This document shows, in pieces, positions 42,386-51,352 of a stretch of DNA of 64,000 nucleotides. Origin of the DNA: Paenibacillus lupini (GTDB taxonomy: Bacteria; Bacillota; Bacilli; Paenibacillales; Paenibacillaceae); the NCBI RefSeq assembly GCF_011761355.1, contig NZ_JAASRW010000009.1, positions 1-64,000 of the forward strand. The letters run 5' to 3'. Positions within the stretch are counted from its first letter, which is position 1. The number at the start of each line of letters is the position of its first letter. The notes below the pieces were generated by a model. It was not told the origin of the DNA. It searched no databases and saw only the letters and a list, made by a program, of their open reading frames with translations. A program made the position numbers and the translations under genes.

Positions 42386-43672
42386 ATGTCTACGGTTGTT
42401 GTTGTCGGTACGCAGTGGGGAGACGAAGGGAAAGGCAAAATTACCGATTACTTGGCGGATGGGGCCGACGTCGTCGCTCGTTACCAAGGTGGTAACAATG
42501 CCGGACACACTATTCTCATTGACAACAAAAAGTACAAATTGACGATGATTCCATCGGGTATTTTTAATCAAAATAAAACTTGCGTCATCGGTAACGGGAT
42601 GGTTATTAACCCGCAAGCGCTGATCGACGAAATTAACTATATTCATGACAATGGCTTCTCGAGCGAAAACCTGAAAATCAGTGACCGCGCCCATGTCATT
42701 ATGCCTTACCATCTCGTGCTGGACGGCCTTGAAGAAGACCGTAAAGGCGATAACAAAATTGGTACAACACGTAAAGGTATCGGCCCATGCTACATGGACA
42801 AAGCCGCTCGTAACGGGATTCGTATCGCGGACCTTCTGGATGCAGAAGAGTTCGAAGAAAAGACTCGCCGTCAGGTAACAGAGAAAAATCAAGTGATCCA
42901 GCAAGTATACGGTGGAGAGCCGCTTGATGCTGATGCGATTATTGCCGAATACTTAGGCTATGCGGAGACGCTTCGTCCTTACGTAACGGACACTTCCGTT
43001 ATCCTGAACGATGCAATCGATGCAAACAAAAAGGTTCTTTTCGAAGGCGCACAAGGCGTTATGCTTGATATCGACCAAGGTACTTATCCATTCGTTACTT
43101 CCTCTAACCCTTCGGCTGGCGGCGTATGTATCGGTTCTGGCGTAGGTCCATCCAAGATCCAACAGGTTATTGGGGTAGCGAAAGCTTACACAACTCGTGT
43201 AGGCGACGGTCCATTCCCTACAGAGCAAATCAATGAAATCGGCGATTTGATCCGTGATAAAGGCCATGAGTACGGTACAGTAACTGGCCGTCCGCGTCGT
43301 GTTGGCTGGTTCGACAGTGTTGTTGTCCGCCATGCTCGCCGTGTCAGCGGTATTACAGGTCTTTCCCTTAACTCCCTTGACGTATTGAGCGGTATTGATA
43401 CAGTGAAAATCTGTACAGCTTACAAATATCGCGGCGAAGTCATTGAGCATTACCCAGCAAGCCTGAAAATGCTGGCGGAATGCGAAGCGGTATATGAAGA
43501 AATGCCAGGCTGGAGCGAGGATATTACAGGAGCGAAGAAGCTGGAAGATTTGCCGGTTAACACGCTGAACTACCTTAACCGCGTATCCGAGCTGACAGGT
43601 ATTCCAATTGCAATCTTCTCGGTAGGACGTAACCGTGAGCAAACAAATCCGGTTCGTGCAATCTACGAATAG
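42386..43672 (+). CDS. purA: Adenylosuccinate synthetase
   Basis: PurA joins IMP and aspartate with GTP to form adenylosuccinate, the first committed step to AMP. ATG 42386 gives the usual N-terminus MSTVVVVGTQWGDEGKGK and 428 residues; ATG 42380 is a near alternative. GDEGKGK binds GTP and IMP, and NNAGHT and GTTRKGIGP motifs are present. A small hairpin (CGGTG/CACCG) lies just upstream of the ribosome site. Confidence 0.97.
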   Translation: MSTVVVVGTQWGDEGKGKITDYLADGADVVARYQGGNNAGHTILIDNKKYKLTMIPSGIFNQNKTCVIGNGMVINPQALIDEINYIHDNGFSSENLKISDRAHVIMPYHLVLDGLEEDRKGDNKIGTTRKGIGPCYMDKAARNGIRIADLLDAEEFEEKTRRQVTEKNQVIQQVYGGEPLDADAIIAEYLGYAETLRPYVTDTSVILNDAIDANKKVLFEGAQGVMLDIDQGTYPFVTSSNPSAGGVCIGSGVGPSKIQQVIGVAKAYTTRVGDGPFPTEQINEIGDLIRDKGHEYGTVTGRPRRVGWFDSVVVRHARRVSGITGLSLNSLDVLSGIDTVKICTAYKYRGEVIEHYPASLKMLAECEAVYEEMPGWSEDITGAKKLEDLPVNTLNYLNRVSELTGIPIAIFSVGRNREQTNPVRAIYE

Positions 43673-43684
43673 AATATATGGATG

Positions 43685-43730
43685 AAGAGGATAGCCCAAG
43701 GCAAATTGCCGGCGGCTATCCTCTTTTGTT
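43685..43730 (+). terminator. Terminator after purA
   Basis: A 12-bp stem (43685-43696 with 43714-43725) is followed by TTGTTTT. Confidence 0.85.
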
Positions 43731-43823
43731 TTCATTCTAAGAATGGTTCACCTTTTTTCATAGGAATGCTATCCCTATTCTTTGACCATAATGGTAGATA
43801 GAAGAAGGAAAGGGATGAGCACA

Positions 43824-44519
43824 ATGTGGTTAAAAGCGGCCGTATGGATCGCAAAAATCGTAGCGGCGGGACTCATCGTCAGCTTTCTCTCCATATGGAC
43901 AACCGGTTATATCGTTAGTAGTTATGTAGAGACGCTGCTGAAGCAGTATAATTTGCCGCTGGAAGTACAGCCAATGGCCATGTCCGGTGTATGGGGCAAG
44001 CTGTGGGGCGCTGAGCCGGTCCAGAATGACGATACCGAGAAGACGGGGACGGATGAAGCCGGGGATGATGATAAGGTTGCGGTGGACGCCTTTGGCGACC
44101 AGCCCTCTAACCCGCCGCTAACGGATATTGGTATTGGCGGTGGTACGAAGGCGGAAGGCAGCCCAAGCGGACAGCCGGATGATTCGGGCACGAGTACGGG
44201 GACAACAGAAGGTACAACCGAAGGTGACACAGGCAGTGCACAGACAGATGATGATGAAGCACCTTCCATTGATGGATCGGAAACCGCCATTACGACTGAA
44301 GATATGAATGCCGTAAAGGGCCAAATGAGTGATGCGGATAAAGACCAATTGTTCGGATTATTAATGAGCGAGCTGCCGCAGCAGGCTTTGCAGACGATAT
44401 CTGGTTACATGGAAAATGGGCTGACCGATGAGGAGCTTACACAGGTCGAACAGCTGATGGCGCAGTACCTCGACCGTGATCAATATGAACAAATGATGGG
44501 AATTCTGAAAAAATATTAA
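43824..44519 (+). CDS. Hypothetical membrane-anchored protein with acidic linker
   Basis: Starting at ATG 43824 (AAGGAAAGGG 9 bases upstream) gives 231 residues; two earlier in-frame ATGs crowd the ribosome site. One membrane segment (MWLKAAVWIAKIVAAGLIV...), a long linker rich in Asp, Gly, Ser and Thr (about residues 62-140) and a helical C-terminus (about 145-231) with short repeated helices (QMSDADKDQLFGLLMSELP; GLTDEELTQVEQLM). I do not recognise the family. It lies just before the M23 hydrolase and the wal operon, so an envelope role is possible but unproven. Confidence 0.75.
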   Translation: MWLKAAVWIAKIVAAGLIVSFLSIWTTGYIVSSYVETLLKQYNLPLEVQPMAMSGVWGKLWGAEPVQNDDTEKTGTDEAGDDDKVAVDAFGDQPSNPPLTDIGIGGGTKAEGSPSGQPDDSGTSTGTTEGTTEGDTGSAQTDDDEAPSIDGSETAITTEDMNAVKGQMSDADKDQLFGLLMSELPQQALQTISGYMENGLTDEELTQVEQLMAQYLDRDQYEQMMGILKKY

Positions 44520-44528
44520 TTTTGACTC

Positions 44529-44615
44529 TTGACAAGAATGGTTGCCGCGTTTATTAAGCATATGTTAAAGTAAGGCGAGTGATCCGACAGGACATTCGTC
44601 TTTTTTCATGTCGGA
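44529..44615 (+). promoter_or_regulatory. Promoter and leader hairpin of the M23 gene
   Basis: TTGACA (44529-44534), a 17-base spacer and TATTAA (44552-44557) form a likely sigma-A promoter. In the leader TCCGACA (44583-44589) pairs with TGTCGGA (44609-44615) around a T-rich loop. Confidence 0.55.
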
Positions 44616-44657
44616 ACCCGCAATTTCATGCAGGAAAAGTGCGAAAAGGAGACTATC

Positions 44658-46220
44658 ATGACCGTTTTCAGCCCCAAGGATCGAATTCGGAAGACTTTGA
44701 ACCTAGCAGTTCAGTTCTTTCGGCCTACCGATCTGCAAGACTCGAAAGGCAAGAAGCAGCCTCCATCCCCAGGCGATAAGTCCCATACTCCGGTGTGGAA
44801 GAGAAAGCCTGTCATGCTAACAGCAGGGGTGCTGGTAATCCTCGCAGCAGCCGGTATCGGTGGTACCGGATACGTACAAGCGAATACAGTCGATTATTAC
44901 AACGTATATAAAGATGGCAAAGTGGTTGGCTCGGTCAACGATCCGGCGGAAGTCGATCAGTTGATCAAGGAGCAGACCGAAGAAGTGAAGCAGGCCAATC
45001 CGAAGCTTAACATAGTTTTGGATGCAGGTGAGATTACTTACAGCGGTGAAAGCGGCTTTAAAGCGGAGCCGGAGACAGAAGAGACTTTAGCAGCTCTGAA
45101 GGGCTTGCTGACGTCGCATGCAGAAGGCGTGGAGCTTGTTATTGACGGCAAGGTTATTGGTATCGTGAAGGACCAAGAAACAGCCGATACGATTCTGACA
45201 AGAGTGCAGAGCAAATATGCTCCACAGTTAGCGGCCAACAAGAAGTCAGCGGAAGTATCCACCTTGTCCTATTCGAAAACTTCCACTTCCAAGTCAACGG
45301 CAGAGAAGAAGACGGATAGCGGCAACAAGATCACGGGTGTGAAATTCGTTGAGGAAGTTAAGACGGAAGAAGTTGCAACGGATCCTAGCAAGATTATGGA
45401 TGCGAATGAATTGTACCTGAAGCTGGTGAAAGGCGATTACAAGCCAACCAAATATACCGTTCAAAAAGGCGACTGCGTCGGCTGTATTGCCGATAAGTTC
45501 AAAATTTCCGAGCAGGTTATTTATGATAACAACGGCTGGATTGAGCAGGACATGATCAAAGAGGGCGATGTTCTTGATCTGACCGTGCTTCAGCCGGAGC
45601 TGACGGTGAAGACAGAAGAGCGTTCAACAGAGACGATCTCCTATGATGCGCCGGTAGAAATTCGCAAGAGCGATTCGATGAAGCTTGGAGAATCGAAGGT
45701 GCTGACTGAAGGCAAGAGCGGGAAGAAGACTCTTACATACCGGGTTGTGAAGCAGAACGGTAAGGTGATGACAGAAGAGCTCGTAGACAGTCAAGTTGTT
45801 GTGAAGCCGGTAGCAGAGGTTGTTCTGAGAGGAACAAAGGTTATTCTCGGCGAAGGCACAGGTCATTTTGCATCACCGGTATCCGGTTGGTCGCTTTCAA
45901 GTAAGTTTGGCCAGCGTTGGGGCCGGATGCATAAAGGCATCGATATGACGGGCGGCAAGACGATTATGGCACCAGATAATGGAGTTGTAGAATTCGTTGG
46001 TCAGAAAACCGGTTACGGCAATTGTATTATTGTAAATCATAAGAATGGTTACAAAACGTTATATGGACATCTGAAGTCCATTAGCGTGAAGAAAGGCCAG
46101 ATTGTCGAAAAAGGTGACCAGCTCGGTATTATGGGCAGCACTGGTGAATCGACTGGCGTACATTTACATTTTGAAATTACGAAAAACGGTGTTTTGCAAA
46201 ATCCGTTAAAGTACTTATAA
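44658..46220 (+). CDS. Cell-wall hydrolase with LysM, G5 and M23 peptidase domains
   Basis: ATG 44658 with AAAAGGAG 7 bases upstream gives 520 residues. Order: a cytosolic basic N-terminus, one membrane segment (about residues 48-68), an extracytoplasmic region, a LysM-like domain (KYTVQKGDCVGCIADKF, about 265-310) carrying a Cys-x-x-Cys, a G5 domain (about 315-395) and an M23 endopeptidase domain with HKGIDM, YGHL and HLHFE zinc motifs. M23 enzymes cleave peptidoglycan cross-links. Adjacent to the WalRK operon, whose regulators typically control such hydrolases; no exact WalR box was identified. Confidence 0.9.
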   Translation: MTVFSPKDRIRKTLNLAVQFFRPTDLQDSKGKKQPPSPGDKSHTPVWKRKPVMLTAGVLVILAAAGIGGTGYVQANTVDYYNVYKDGKVVGSVNDPAEVDQLIKEQTEEVKQANPKLNIVLDAGEITYSGESGFKAEPETEETLAALKGLLTSHAEGVELVIDGKVIGIVKDQETADTILTRVQSKYAPQLAANKKSAEVSTLSYSKTSTSKSTAEKKTDSGNKITGVKFVEEVKTEEVATDPSKIMDANELYLKLVKGDYKPTKYTVQKGDCVGCIADKFKISEQVIYDNNGWIEQDMIKEGDVLDLTVLQPELTVKTEERSTETISYDAPVEIRKSDSMKLGESKVLTEGKSGKKTLTYRVVKQNGKVMTEELVDSQVVVKPVAEVVLRGTKVILGEGTGHFASPVSGWSLSSKFGQRWGRMHKGIDMTGGKTIMAPDNGVVEFVGQKTGYGNCIIVNHKNGYKTLYGHLKSISVKKGQIVEKGDQLGIMGSTGESTGVHLHFEITKNGVLQNPLKYL

Positions 46221-46235
46221 TATATATTTTTTTCA

Positions 46236-46270
46236 AGGAGGCTGTCCGTTAGAGGACAGCCTCTTTTTTT
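46236..46270 (+). terminator. Terminator after the M23 gene
   Basis: GAGGCTGTCC (46238-46247) pairs perfectly with GGACAGCCTC (46254-46263), followed by a 7-T tract. Confidence 0.88.
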
Positions 46271-46399
46271 GTATAACTGGACTTCTCCAATTATGAGTAT
46301 TATTGGAGTCCCGCTGAACGAACTTTAATTGGGAACTTGCAAACCGACTATGGTAAAATAAAAGAGTATAAATAGGACGAGTGACAGGCGGGTGTAACG

Positions 46400-47161
46400 A
46401 TGCACGGGAAAATATTAGTGGTCGACGACGAACAGCCCATTGCAGATATATTGAAATTCAACTTAGAAAAAGAAGGGCATCAGGTAATCTGTGCGTTTGA
46501 CGGTGGTGAGGCGGTACGCCTTGCCTTCGAAGAGCAGCCAGATTTGATCTTGCTCGATTTAATGCTGCCTGTAAAAGATGGCATGGACGTATGCCGTGAA
46601 GTACGGACGCGTCTGCAAATGCCGATCATTATGCTGACAGCCAAAGATACAGAGATTGATAAGGTGCTAGGCCTCGAGCTTGGTGCTGATGATTATGTAA
46701 CGAAGCCGTTCAGCACACGCGAGCTGCTTGCTAGAGTGAAAGCGCATCTGCGCCGGCAGCAGAAATCAACAGAAGCAGCAGCTGCTTCTGCGGACAATGC
46801 TTCTGCTGATGGCAGTCAAGGTGCTGATGAGAAGCAGGGCCTGAAACTGTTTAATCTGTTTATTGATACGGATATGTACGTGGTCTACAAGGACAACGAA
46901 CCGCTTGACCTCACGCATCGCGAGTATGAGCTTGTCTATTATATGGCGCGCAACAGCGGCAAAGTAATGACACGCGAGCATTTGCTGCAAGCGGTATGGG
47001 GCTTTGAATATTTCGGTGATGTGCGTACGGTTGATGTGACCATTCGCCGCTTGCGGGAGAAGATCGAAGATGATCCAAGCCGTCCCGAATATATTATGAC
47101 CCGCCGAGGCCTTGGTTATATGATGCGTAATCCGAAGTCGGGAGGGCTCGGCTACGCATGA
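46400..47161 (+). CDS. walR: Two-component response regulator WalR
   Basis: WalR is the OmpR-family regulator of cell-wall metabolism in Firmicutes. The receiver domain has acidic residues near the start (VVDDEQ), phospho-acceptor Asp53 (LLDLMLP) and the KPF lysine; a winged-helix domain follows (LTHREYELVYYMARNSGKVMTREHLLQ). At 253 residues it is longer than usual because of an Ala/Ser-rich linker (about 122-145, TEAAAASADNASADG) between the domains. It overlaps walK by 4 bases. Confidence 0.96.
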   Translation: MHGKILVVDDEQPIADILKFNLEKEGHQVICAFDGGEAVRLAFEEQPDLILLDLMLPVKDGMDVCREVRTRLQMPIIMLTAKDTEIDKVLGLELGADDYVTKPFSTRELLARVKAHLRRQQKSTEAAAASADNASADGSQGADEKQGLKLFNLFIDTDMYVVYKDNEPLDLTHREYELVYYMARNSGKVMTREHLLQAVWGFEYFGDVRTVDVTIRRLREKIEDDPSRPEYIMTRRGLGYMMRNPKSGGLGYA

Positions 47162-49008
47162 GCGGTCGGCGGTTTTTTCGCACCATTCAAGTAAAGCTAG
47201 TTATTATTTATCTCCTGCTTATTCTGGTCGCGATGCAGCTGATTGGCGTTTACTTCATCAGTACGGTGAAGGCATCGCTAACGGATAACTTTACGACCAA
47301 TATGAGGGAGCAGGCGGATATTCTCTCTAAGCTTGCGGCGCCTAATTTATCGGTTAAGCCAACAAGCGACAGTGAAGCGAATACGGAGAGCACAGAAAAC
47401 CTGAGCCTTGTCGTCCGTAATCTATTCAGCATCAGCGGCACGGAGGTGCAGGTGCTGGATGGGAACGGACGTGTCGTTGCGACTTCACTGCAGGTGCCGG
47501 AATCCTATATCGGGAAGAAGAATACGTCACTTGCGGTAAGCCGTGCGTTAACCGGCATTTCGGATAATGAAGAAGAGATAATTGATGAGAACGGTATTCG
47601 TAAAAAGATTATCGCTCTTCCTGTCACTTATAACGATAACGATAAGGTCGTAGGTGCGGTCTACATGGTCGCATCTATGGACAGCTTGTACGATACAGTG
47701 AACCGGGTTAACCAGATTTTCTTCTCCGGTACACTTATCGCGCTTGGCCTCACGGGTATTCTCGGCATTCTGCTGGCCCATACCATTACGAGTCCAATTC
47801 AAGGGCTGACGAGGCAGGCGGCCGCAGTGGCGGATGGGAAGTTTGATCTTCAGGTGCCGGTTCTTGGCGATGATGAGATTGGCAGGCTTAGTCTAGCCTT
47901 TAATGATATGACCATTCGGCTGAAAGAGGCGCTCTCGGTAAATGAGGAGGAGAACGAGAAGCTCGCCTCCATTCTGTCGAATATGAGCGACGGTGTGATT
48001 GCGGCTGATGAGAATGGCAAGGTGATTGTCTGGAACCGGCGATCACTCGAGATGCTGGATGTTCGCACCTGCGAAGGCTGTAATCTGCCTGACCTGCTTG
48101 GCATGCAGGAGCAGAAGTACCAGGAGCTGCAGCAGGGGCGGGAGCAGACCGTCATCTTATCACGCGAGGATGATGAAGAACCAGGCGACGATGATGCGGA
48201 GGGCATCCTCCGCGTGACGTTCACGCCTATTCACCGCCGAGACAAAGGGATTACAGGGACGATTGCGGTGCTTCAAGACGTTACCGAGCAGGAAAAGCTG
48301 GAGCAGTCACGCCGCCAGTTCGTTGCGAATGTCTCGCATGAACTGCGCACGCCGCTCACCACAATTAAGAGTTACGCAGAAGCACTTAACGACGGTGCGC
48401 TTGATGAGCGGGAATTGTCGGAGCGATTCGTTGGGGTTATCCGCAATGAGACCGAACGGATGATCAGGCTTGTTACCGACTTGCTGCATCTGTCGCGGCT
48501 TGACTCCAATCAAGCACCGCTCCGGCGGCGGAAGACCAACATCCATGAGATGCTGGACGAGGTGACGGACCGCTTTTCCTTCCAGCTGCGACAGAAGAAC
48601 ATTCGGGCGATGATTGTTGTCGACCGCGATTTGAAGTCGGCATGGCTGGATCGTGACCAGATTGACCAAGTGCTTGATAATTTAATATCGAATGCGATCA
48701 AATATACACTTGAAGGCGGGGCGATTGAGTTCAGCGCCCATAAGCAGGATGCCGGTACGATCGCGATCAGCGTGAAGGACACAGGTATTGGAATTCCGAA
48801 AAAAGATTTATCTCGTATTTTTGATCGATTTTACCGGGTGGACAAGGCTCGCTCACGTAATATGGGCGGCACTGGCCTAGGCTTATCCATTGCCCGGGAA
48901 ATCGTTAAAGCGCATGGTGGCACGATTTCGCTTAAGTCGGAGCTGAACGAGGGCACGACTGTGACGTTCACGCTGCCTGTGCTGCAAGAGGAAGGTGAGA
49001 CCGCATGA
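47158..49008 (+). CDS. walK: Sensor histidine kinase WalK
   Basis: The 616-residue kinase has two membrane segments (about 11-33 and 183-205) around an extracellular sensing domain, then HAMP, a cytoplasmic PAS domain, HisKA with His394 (NVSHELRTP), and HATPase motifs LDNLISNAIKY, DTGIGIP and GTGLGLSIA. The PAS domain has a Cys pair (RTCEGC) and an acidic insert (EDDEEPGDDDAEG). It phosphorylates WalR. Translationally coupled at both ends (ATGA overlaps). Confidence 0.96.
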   Translation: MSGRRFFRTIQVKLVIIYLLLILVAMQLIGVYFISTVKASLTDNFTTNMREQADILSKLAAPNLSVKPTSDSEANTESTENLSLVVRNLFSISGTEVQVLDGNGRVVATSLQVPESYIGKKNTSLAVSRALTGISDNEEEIIDENGIRKKIIALPVTYNDNDKVVGAVYMVASMDSLYDTVNRVNQIFFSGTLIALGLTGILGILLAHTITSPIQGLTRQAAAVADGKFDLQVPVLGDDEIGRLSLAFNDMTIRLKEALSVNEEENEKLASILSNMSDGVIAADENGKVIVWNRRSLEMLDVRTCEGCNLPDLLGMQEQKYQELQQGREQTVILSREDDEEPGDDDAEGILRVTFTPIHRRDKGITGTIAVLQDVTEQEKLEQSRRQFVANVSHELRTPLTTIKSYAEALNDGALDERELSERFVGVIRNETERMIRLVTDLLHLSRLDSNQAPLRRRKTNIHEMLDEVTDRFSFQLRQKNIRAMIVVDRDLKSAWLDRDQIDQVLDNLISNAIKYTLEGGAIEFSAHKQDAGTIAISVKDTGIGIPKKDLSRIFDRFYRVDKARSRNMGGTGLGLSIAREIVKAHGGTISLKSELNEGTTVTFTLPVLQEEGETA

Positions 49009-50501
49009 TGGAGAAAGCGAAGACGCTCCTGCTCGTTATGCTGGTTACTCTCAGCTTGATCCAATCGTATATTCTCGCTTATAGCATGCCCGGTCTTGGC
49101 GCAACGGTTAAGACGGATCAGGATTATGTTAAGTTGGATCCGCTGGGCAAAAAGACAAGTGTGGAAAATGTTATTTTCCCAGAGGAGATCGTCATCCACT
49201 TTGGCGGCAACGAACATACCGTGTTATACCCGGGAACAACGTTTTACAATATGATTTTGAAGGATCGTATTCAGGGCCGTGAATTTAAAGGGTTCCAACG
49301 GAATCCGGCCAATATGCTCAACTGGGATGAAGTGCGGAAAAACGATATTGGCGTGGAGTTGCGGTTCCAAAACGGCATTCCGGTAGAATTGCTCAAGAAA
49401 CTGCTCAAAGTACAGGGAGATTTGCTCTTCCTAGGTGAAATGATTGACCGGATCTGGATCTTCAAGGCGACCGATTCAGAAGAGGTCAGAACTTTCTTCT
49501 TTAGTAGCGATGGGCAGAAGGTATACGAATCCACACAGGCCGACCTCACGGTTCGTGACGTTCAGGACTATGTCGGCTTTGGTGAGTATCAGCCGAAGTA
49601 CCAGATGACGACAGACGGCATTTATTTGCCGAAGCAGCCGATCCAATCCGTGCAGATGGTGTTCCCTTATGAGATTTACTCCTCCGAGCTGATGCAGCAG
49701 ATGTACTTTGATCCGGCGACTACAAAGGCACTGTATGACCGAAGCGGCTCGCAGATTTTTACGGACGGTAAGCGTGGTCTGCAGATTGAGCAGAAGGGCA
49801 TGTGGATGATCTATACGAACCCGGCCGCCTCGCAAAGTGAGGAGAATCTGCTCAGTGAGAACGTGTTTTCTTCGATTGAGTTCATTAACGATCACGGCGG
49901 CTGGGACGGTATACACCGTTTCATCAATCCGGGGATGAACGTGGAGAGCAAGACTGGCAAATATGCAGAGTTCCAACAGTACGTAGATAACTTACCGATT
50001 ATTGAAACGAAAGATTTCCAATATGGCAGTATAAGGCTGACGCTGCAGCAAGGTGTGGTGACGGAATACAGCCGATCCTTGATTACGCTAGCGGAGAAAT
50101 CCAAATCAAGAGAAGCAAGATGGCTGCCAGGCGGAGCGCAGCTGCGTAATACGCTTGATCACTATGACCGTCGTTCGGAGGTTGTCCGTCTGTTCCCTGC
50201 ACTGAAGGCGGTGCCGCTTGAGAACAATGAACTGAAGTTTATCCCAGTGTGGGCGGTTCAACTCGAGGATGGTACGCAGGAGGTACTGACCGAAGCATAT
50301 CCAGTTGGCTTTGTCCCGCAGGAGGCAAAGAACCTGACTGGATTAGGGAATACGTCCGATACGGGGAAAGAGACAGGTACGGATGAGGTAGATTCCAAAG
50401 ATCAAGAGACAGCATCCAAGGATAACGACAGTAACAGCTTGTTTGAGGGTTCGAATCAATTACAGGATTCAATAGCACCGGATAAGGGTAGCAAGGAATA
50501 A
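49005..50501 (+). CDS. walH: WalK regulatory protein YycH
   Basis: The 498-residue YycH/WalH protein has one N-terminal membrane anchor (KTLLLVMLVTLSLIQSYILAYS) and a large extracytoplasmic region; in B. subtilis it inhibits WalK together with YycI through membrane contacts. The C-terminal tail (about 430-498) is Ser/Asp/Lys-rich and longer than in Bacillus. It overlaps walK by 4 bases. Confidence 0.9.
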   Translation: MMEKAKTLLLVMLVTLSLIQSYILAYSMPGLGATVKTDQDYVKLDPLGKKTSVENVIFPEEIVIHFGGNEHTVLYPGTTFYNMILKDRIQGREFKGFQRNPANMLNWDEVRKNDIGVELRFQNGIPVELLKKLLKVQGDLLFLGEMIDRIWIFKATDSEEVRTFFFSSDGQKVYESTQADLTVRDVQDYVGFGEYQPKYQMTTDGIYLPKQPIQSVQMVFPYEIYSSELMQQMYFDPATTKALYDRSGSQIFTDGKRGLQIEQKGMWMIYTNPAASQSEENLLSENVFSSIEFINDHGGWDGIHRFINPGMNVESKTGKYAEFQQYVDNLPIIETKDFQYGSIRLTLQQGVVTEYSRSLITLAEKSKSREARWLPGGAQLRNTLDHYDRRSEVVRLFPALKAVPLENNELKFIPVWAVQLEDGTQEVLTEAYPVGFVPQEAKNLTGLGNTSDTGKETGTDEVDSKDQETASKDNDSNSLFEGSNQLQDSIAPDKGSKE

Positions 50502-50529
50502 GTCTGCAGGAGCGGAGGCGAAAGATCAG

Positions 50530-51285
50530 GTGGATTGGGGCAGGGCGAAAAGCGTGCTTATTATATCGTTTCTGCTGCTTAACGTATTGCTCGGCTATCA
50601 AGTGTGGTCGAACGTCGGCGAGCAGCTCAATGCCAATAAGAATTCGGCAGAGCTGCCGACCGAGACATACACCTTTATGAAGCAGAAGGGAATCGAACTT
50701 TCCGCAAATCTGCCGGTCGAGACACCAAAGCTGCGGGATTTGACGTATATGCTGCGCAGTGGCCCTTTCGAGGAGCTGCCGGAGACGAAGCTGGATACGC
50801 CGGTAGACAGCCGGATTATTTTCTCCGAGAAGGATTTGATCAAGACGCTGGGCAGCCAGATTATTGACCTCGATAAATATAAGTTTGACCCGGCGATGAC
50901 TAGAGACGGTGTATTCGTACTCTATCGCATGGCGGATAACCGCCCGATGTTCGATGTGAAGCTGGAGCTGTACTACAGCAATCAGAAAATAACCGGCTTC
51001 CGTCAAGTTCGGATCGATCTGACGGGACCAGGCGAAGCCAAGGTACAGATGGTACTGCCGGCCTCGAAGGCGATGGCGCCGTTCATTGAGCGGAACCTGC
51101 CGGACGGTGCAGTGATTACCGACATTCAGCTTGGTTACCATGGTCAAGTGTTTGATACAGAAACGCAGGTATCAGCGCCTTATTACCGGGTGCTGCTGGA
51201 AGACGGGAACGAGTATTATATCCATGCGATTAACGGGGAAGTCGCACAGGTGAAGGAAGACGTACAGCAGGACCGCATTCGTTAG
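50530..51285 (+). CDS. walI: WalK regulatory protein YycI
   Basis: The 251-residue protein begins at GTG (MDWGRAKSVLIISFLLLNVLLGYQVW), the typical YycI membrane anchor, followed by an extracytoplasmic domain with the YycI/YycH-like fold. GGAGG lies about 12 bases upstream. It pairs with YycH to restrain WalK. It starts 28 bases after walH. Confidence 0.9.
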   Translation: MDWGRAKSVLIISFLLLNVLLGYQVWSNVGEQLNANKNSAELPTETYTFMKQKGIELSANLPVETPKLRDLTYMLRSGPFEELPETKLDTPVDSRIIFSEKDLIKTLGSQIIDLDKYKFDPAMTRDGVFVLYRMADNRPMFDVKLELYYSNQKITGFRQVRIDLTGPGEAKVQMVLPASKAMAPFIERNLPDGAVITDIQLGYHGQVFDTETQVSAPYYRVLLEDGNEYYIHAINGEVAQVKEDVQQDRIR

Positions 51286-51352
51286 TATAGGGCGCGGATG
51301 TGCAGGGTGAAATAGAGGTTTGTGTTCATGGGAGCAGGGGAAGGGAAGAATG

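Noticed and set aside
42953..43735. A 260-codon frame antisense to purA
   Set aside because: No ribosome site and it overlaps purA throughout; purA is certain.
44520..44657. c-di-AMP (ydaO) riboswitch before the M23 hydrolase gene
   Set aside because: The leader is too short and only a single simple hairpin is visible.
50239..51147. A 302-codon open frame antisense to walH/walI
   Set aside because: No family-like sequence or start signal, and it crosses two well-supported genes.
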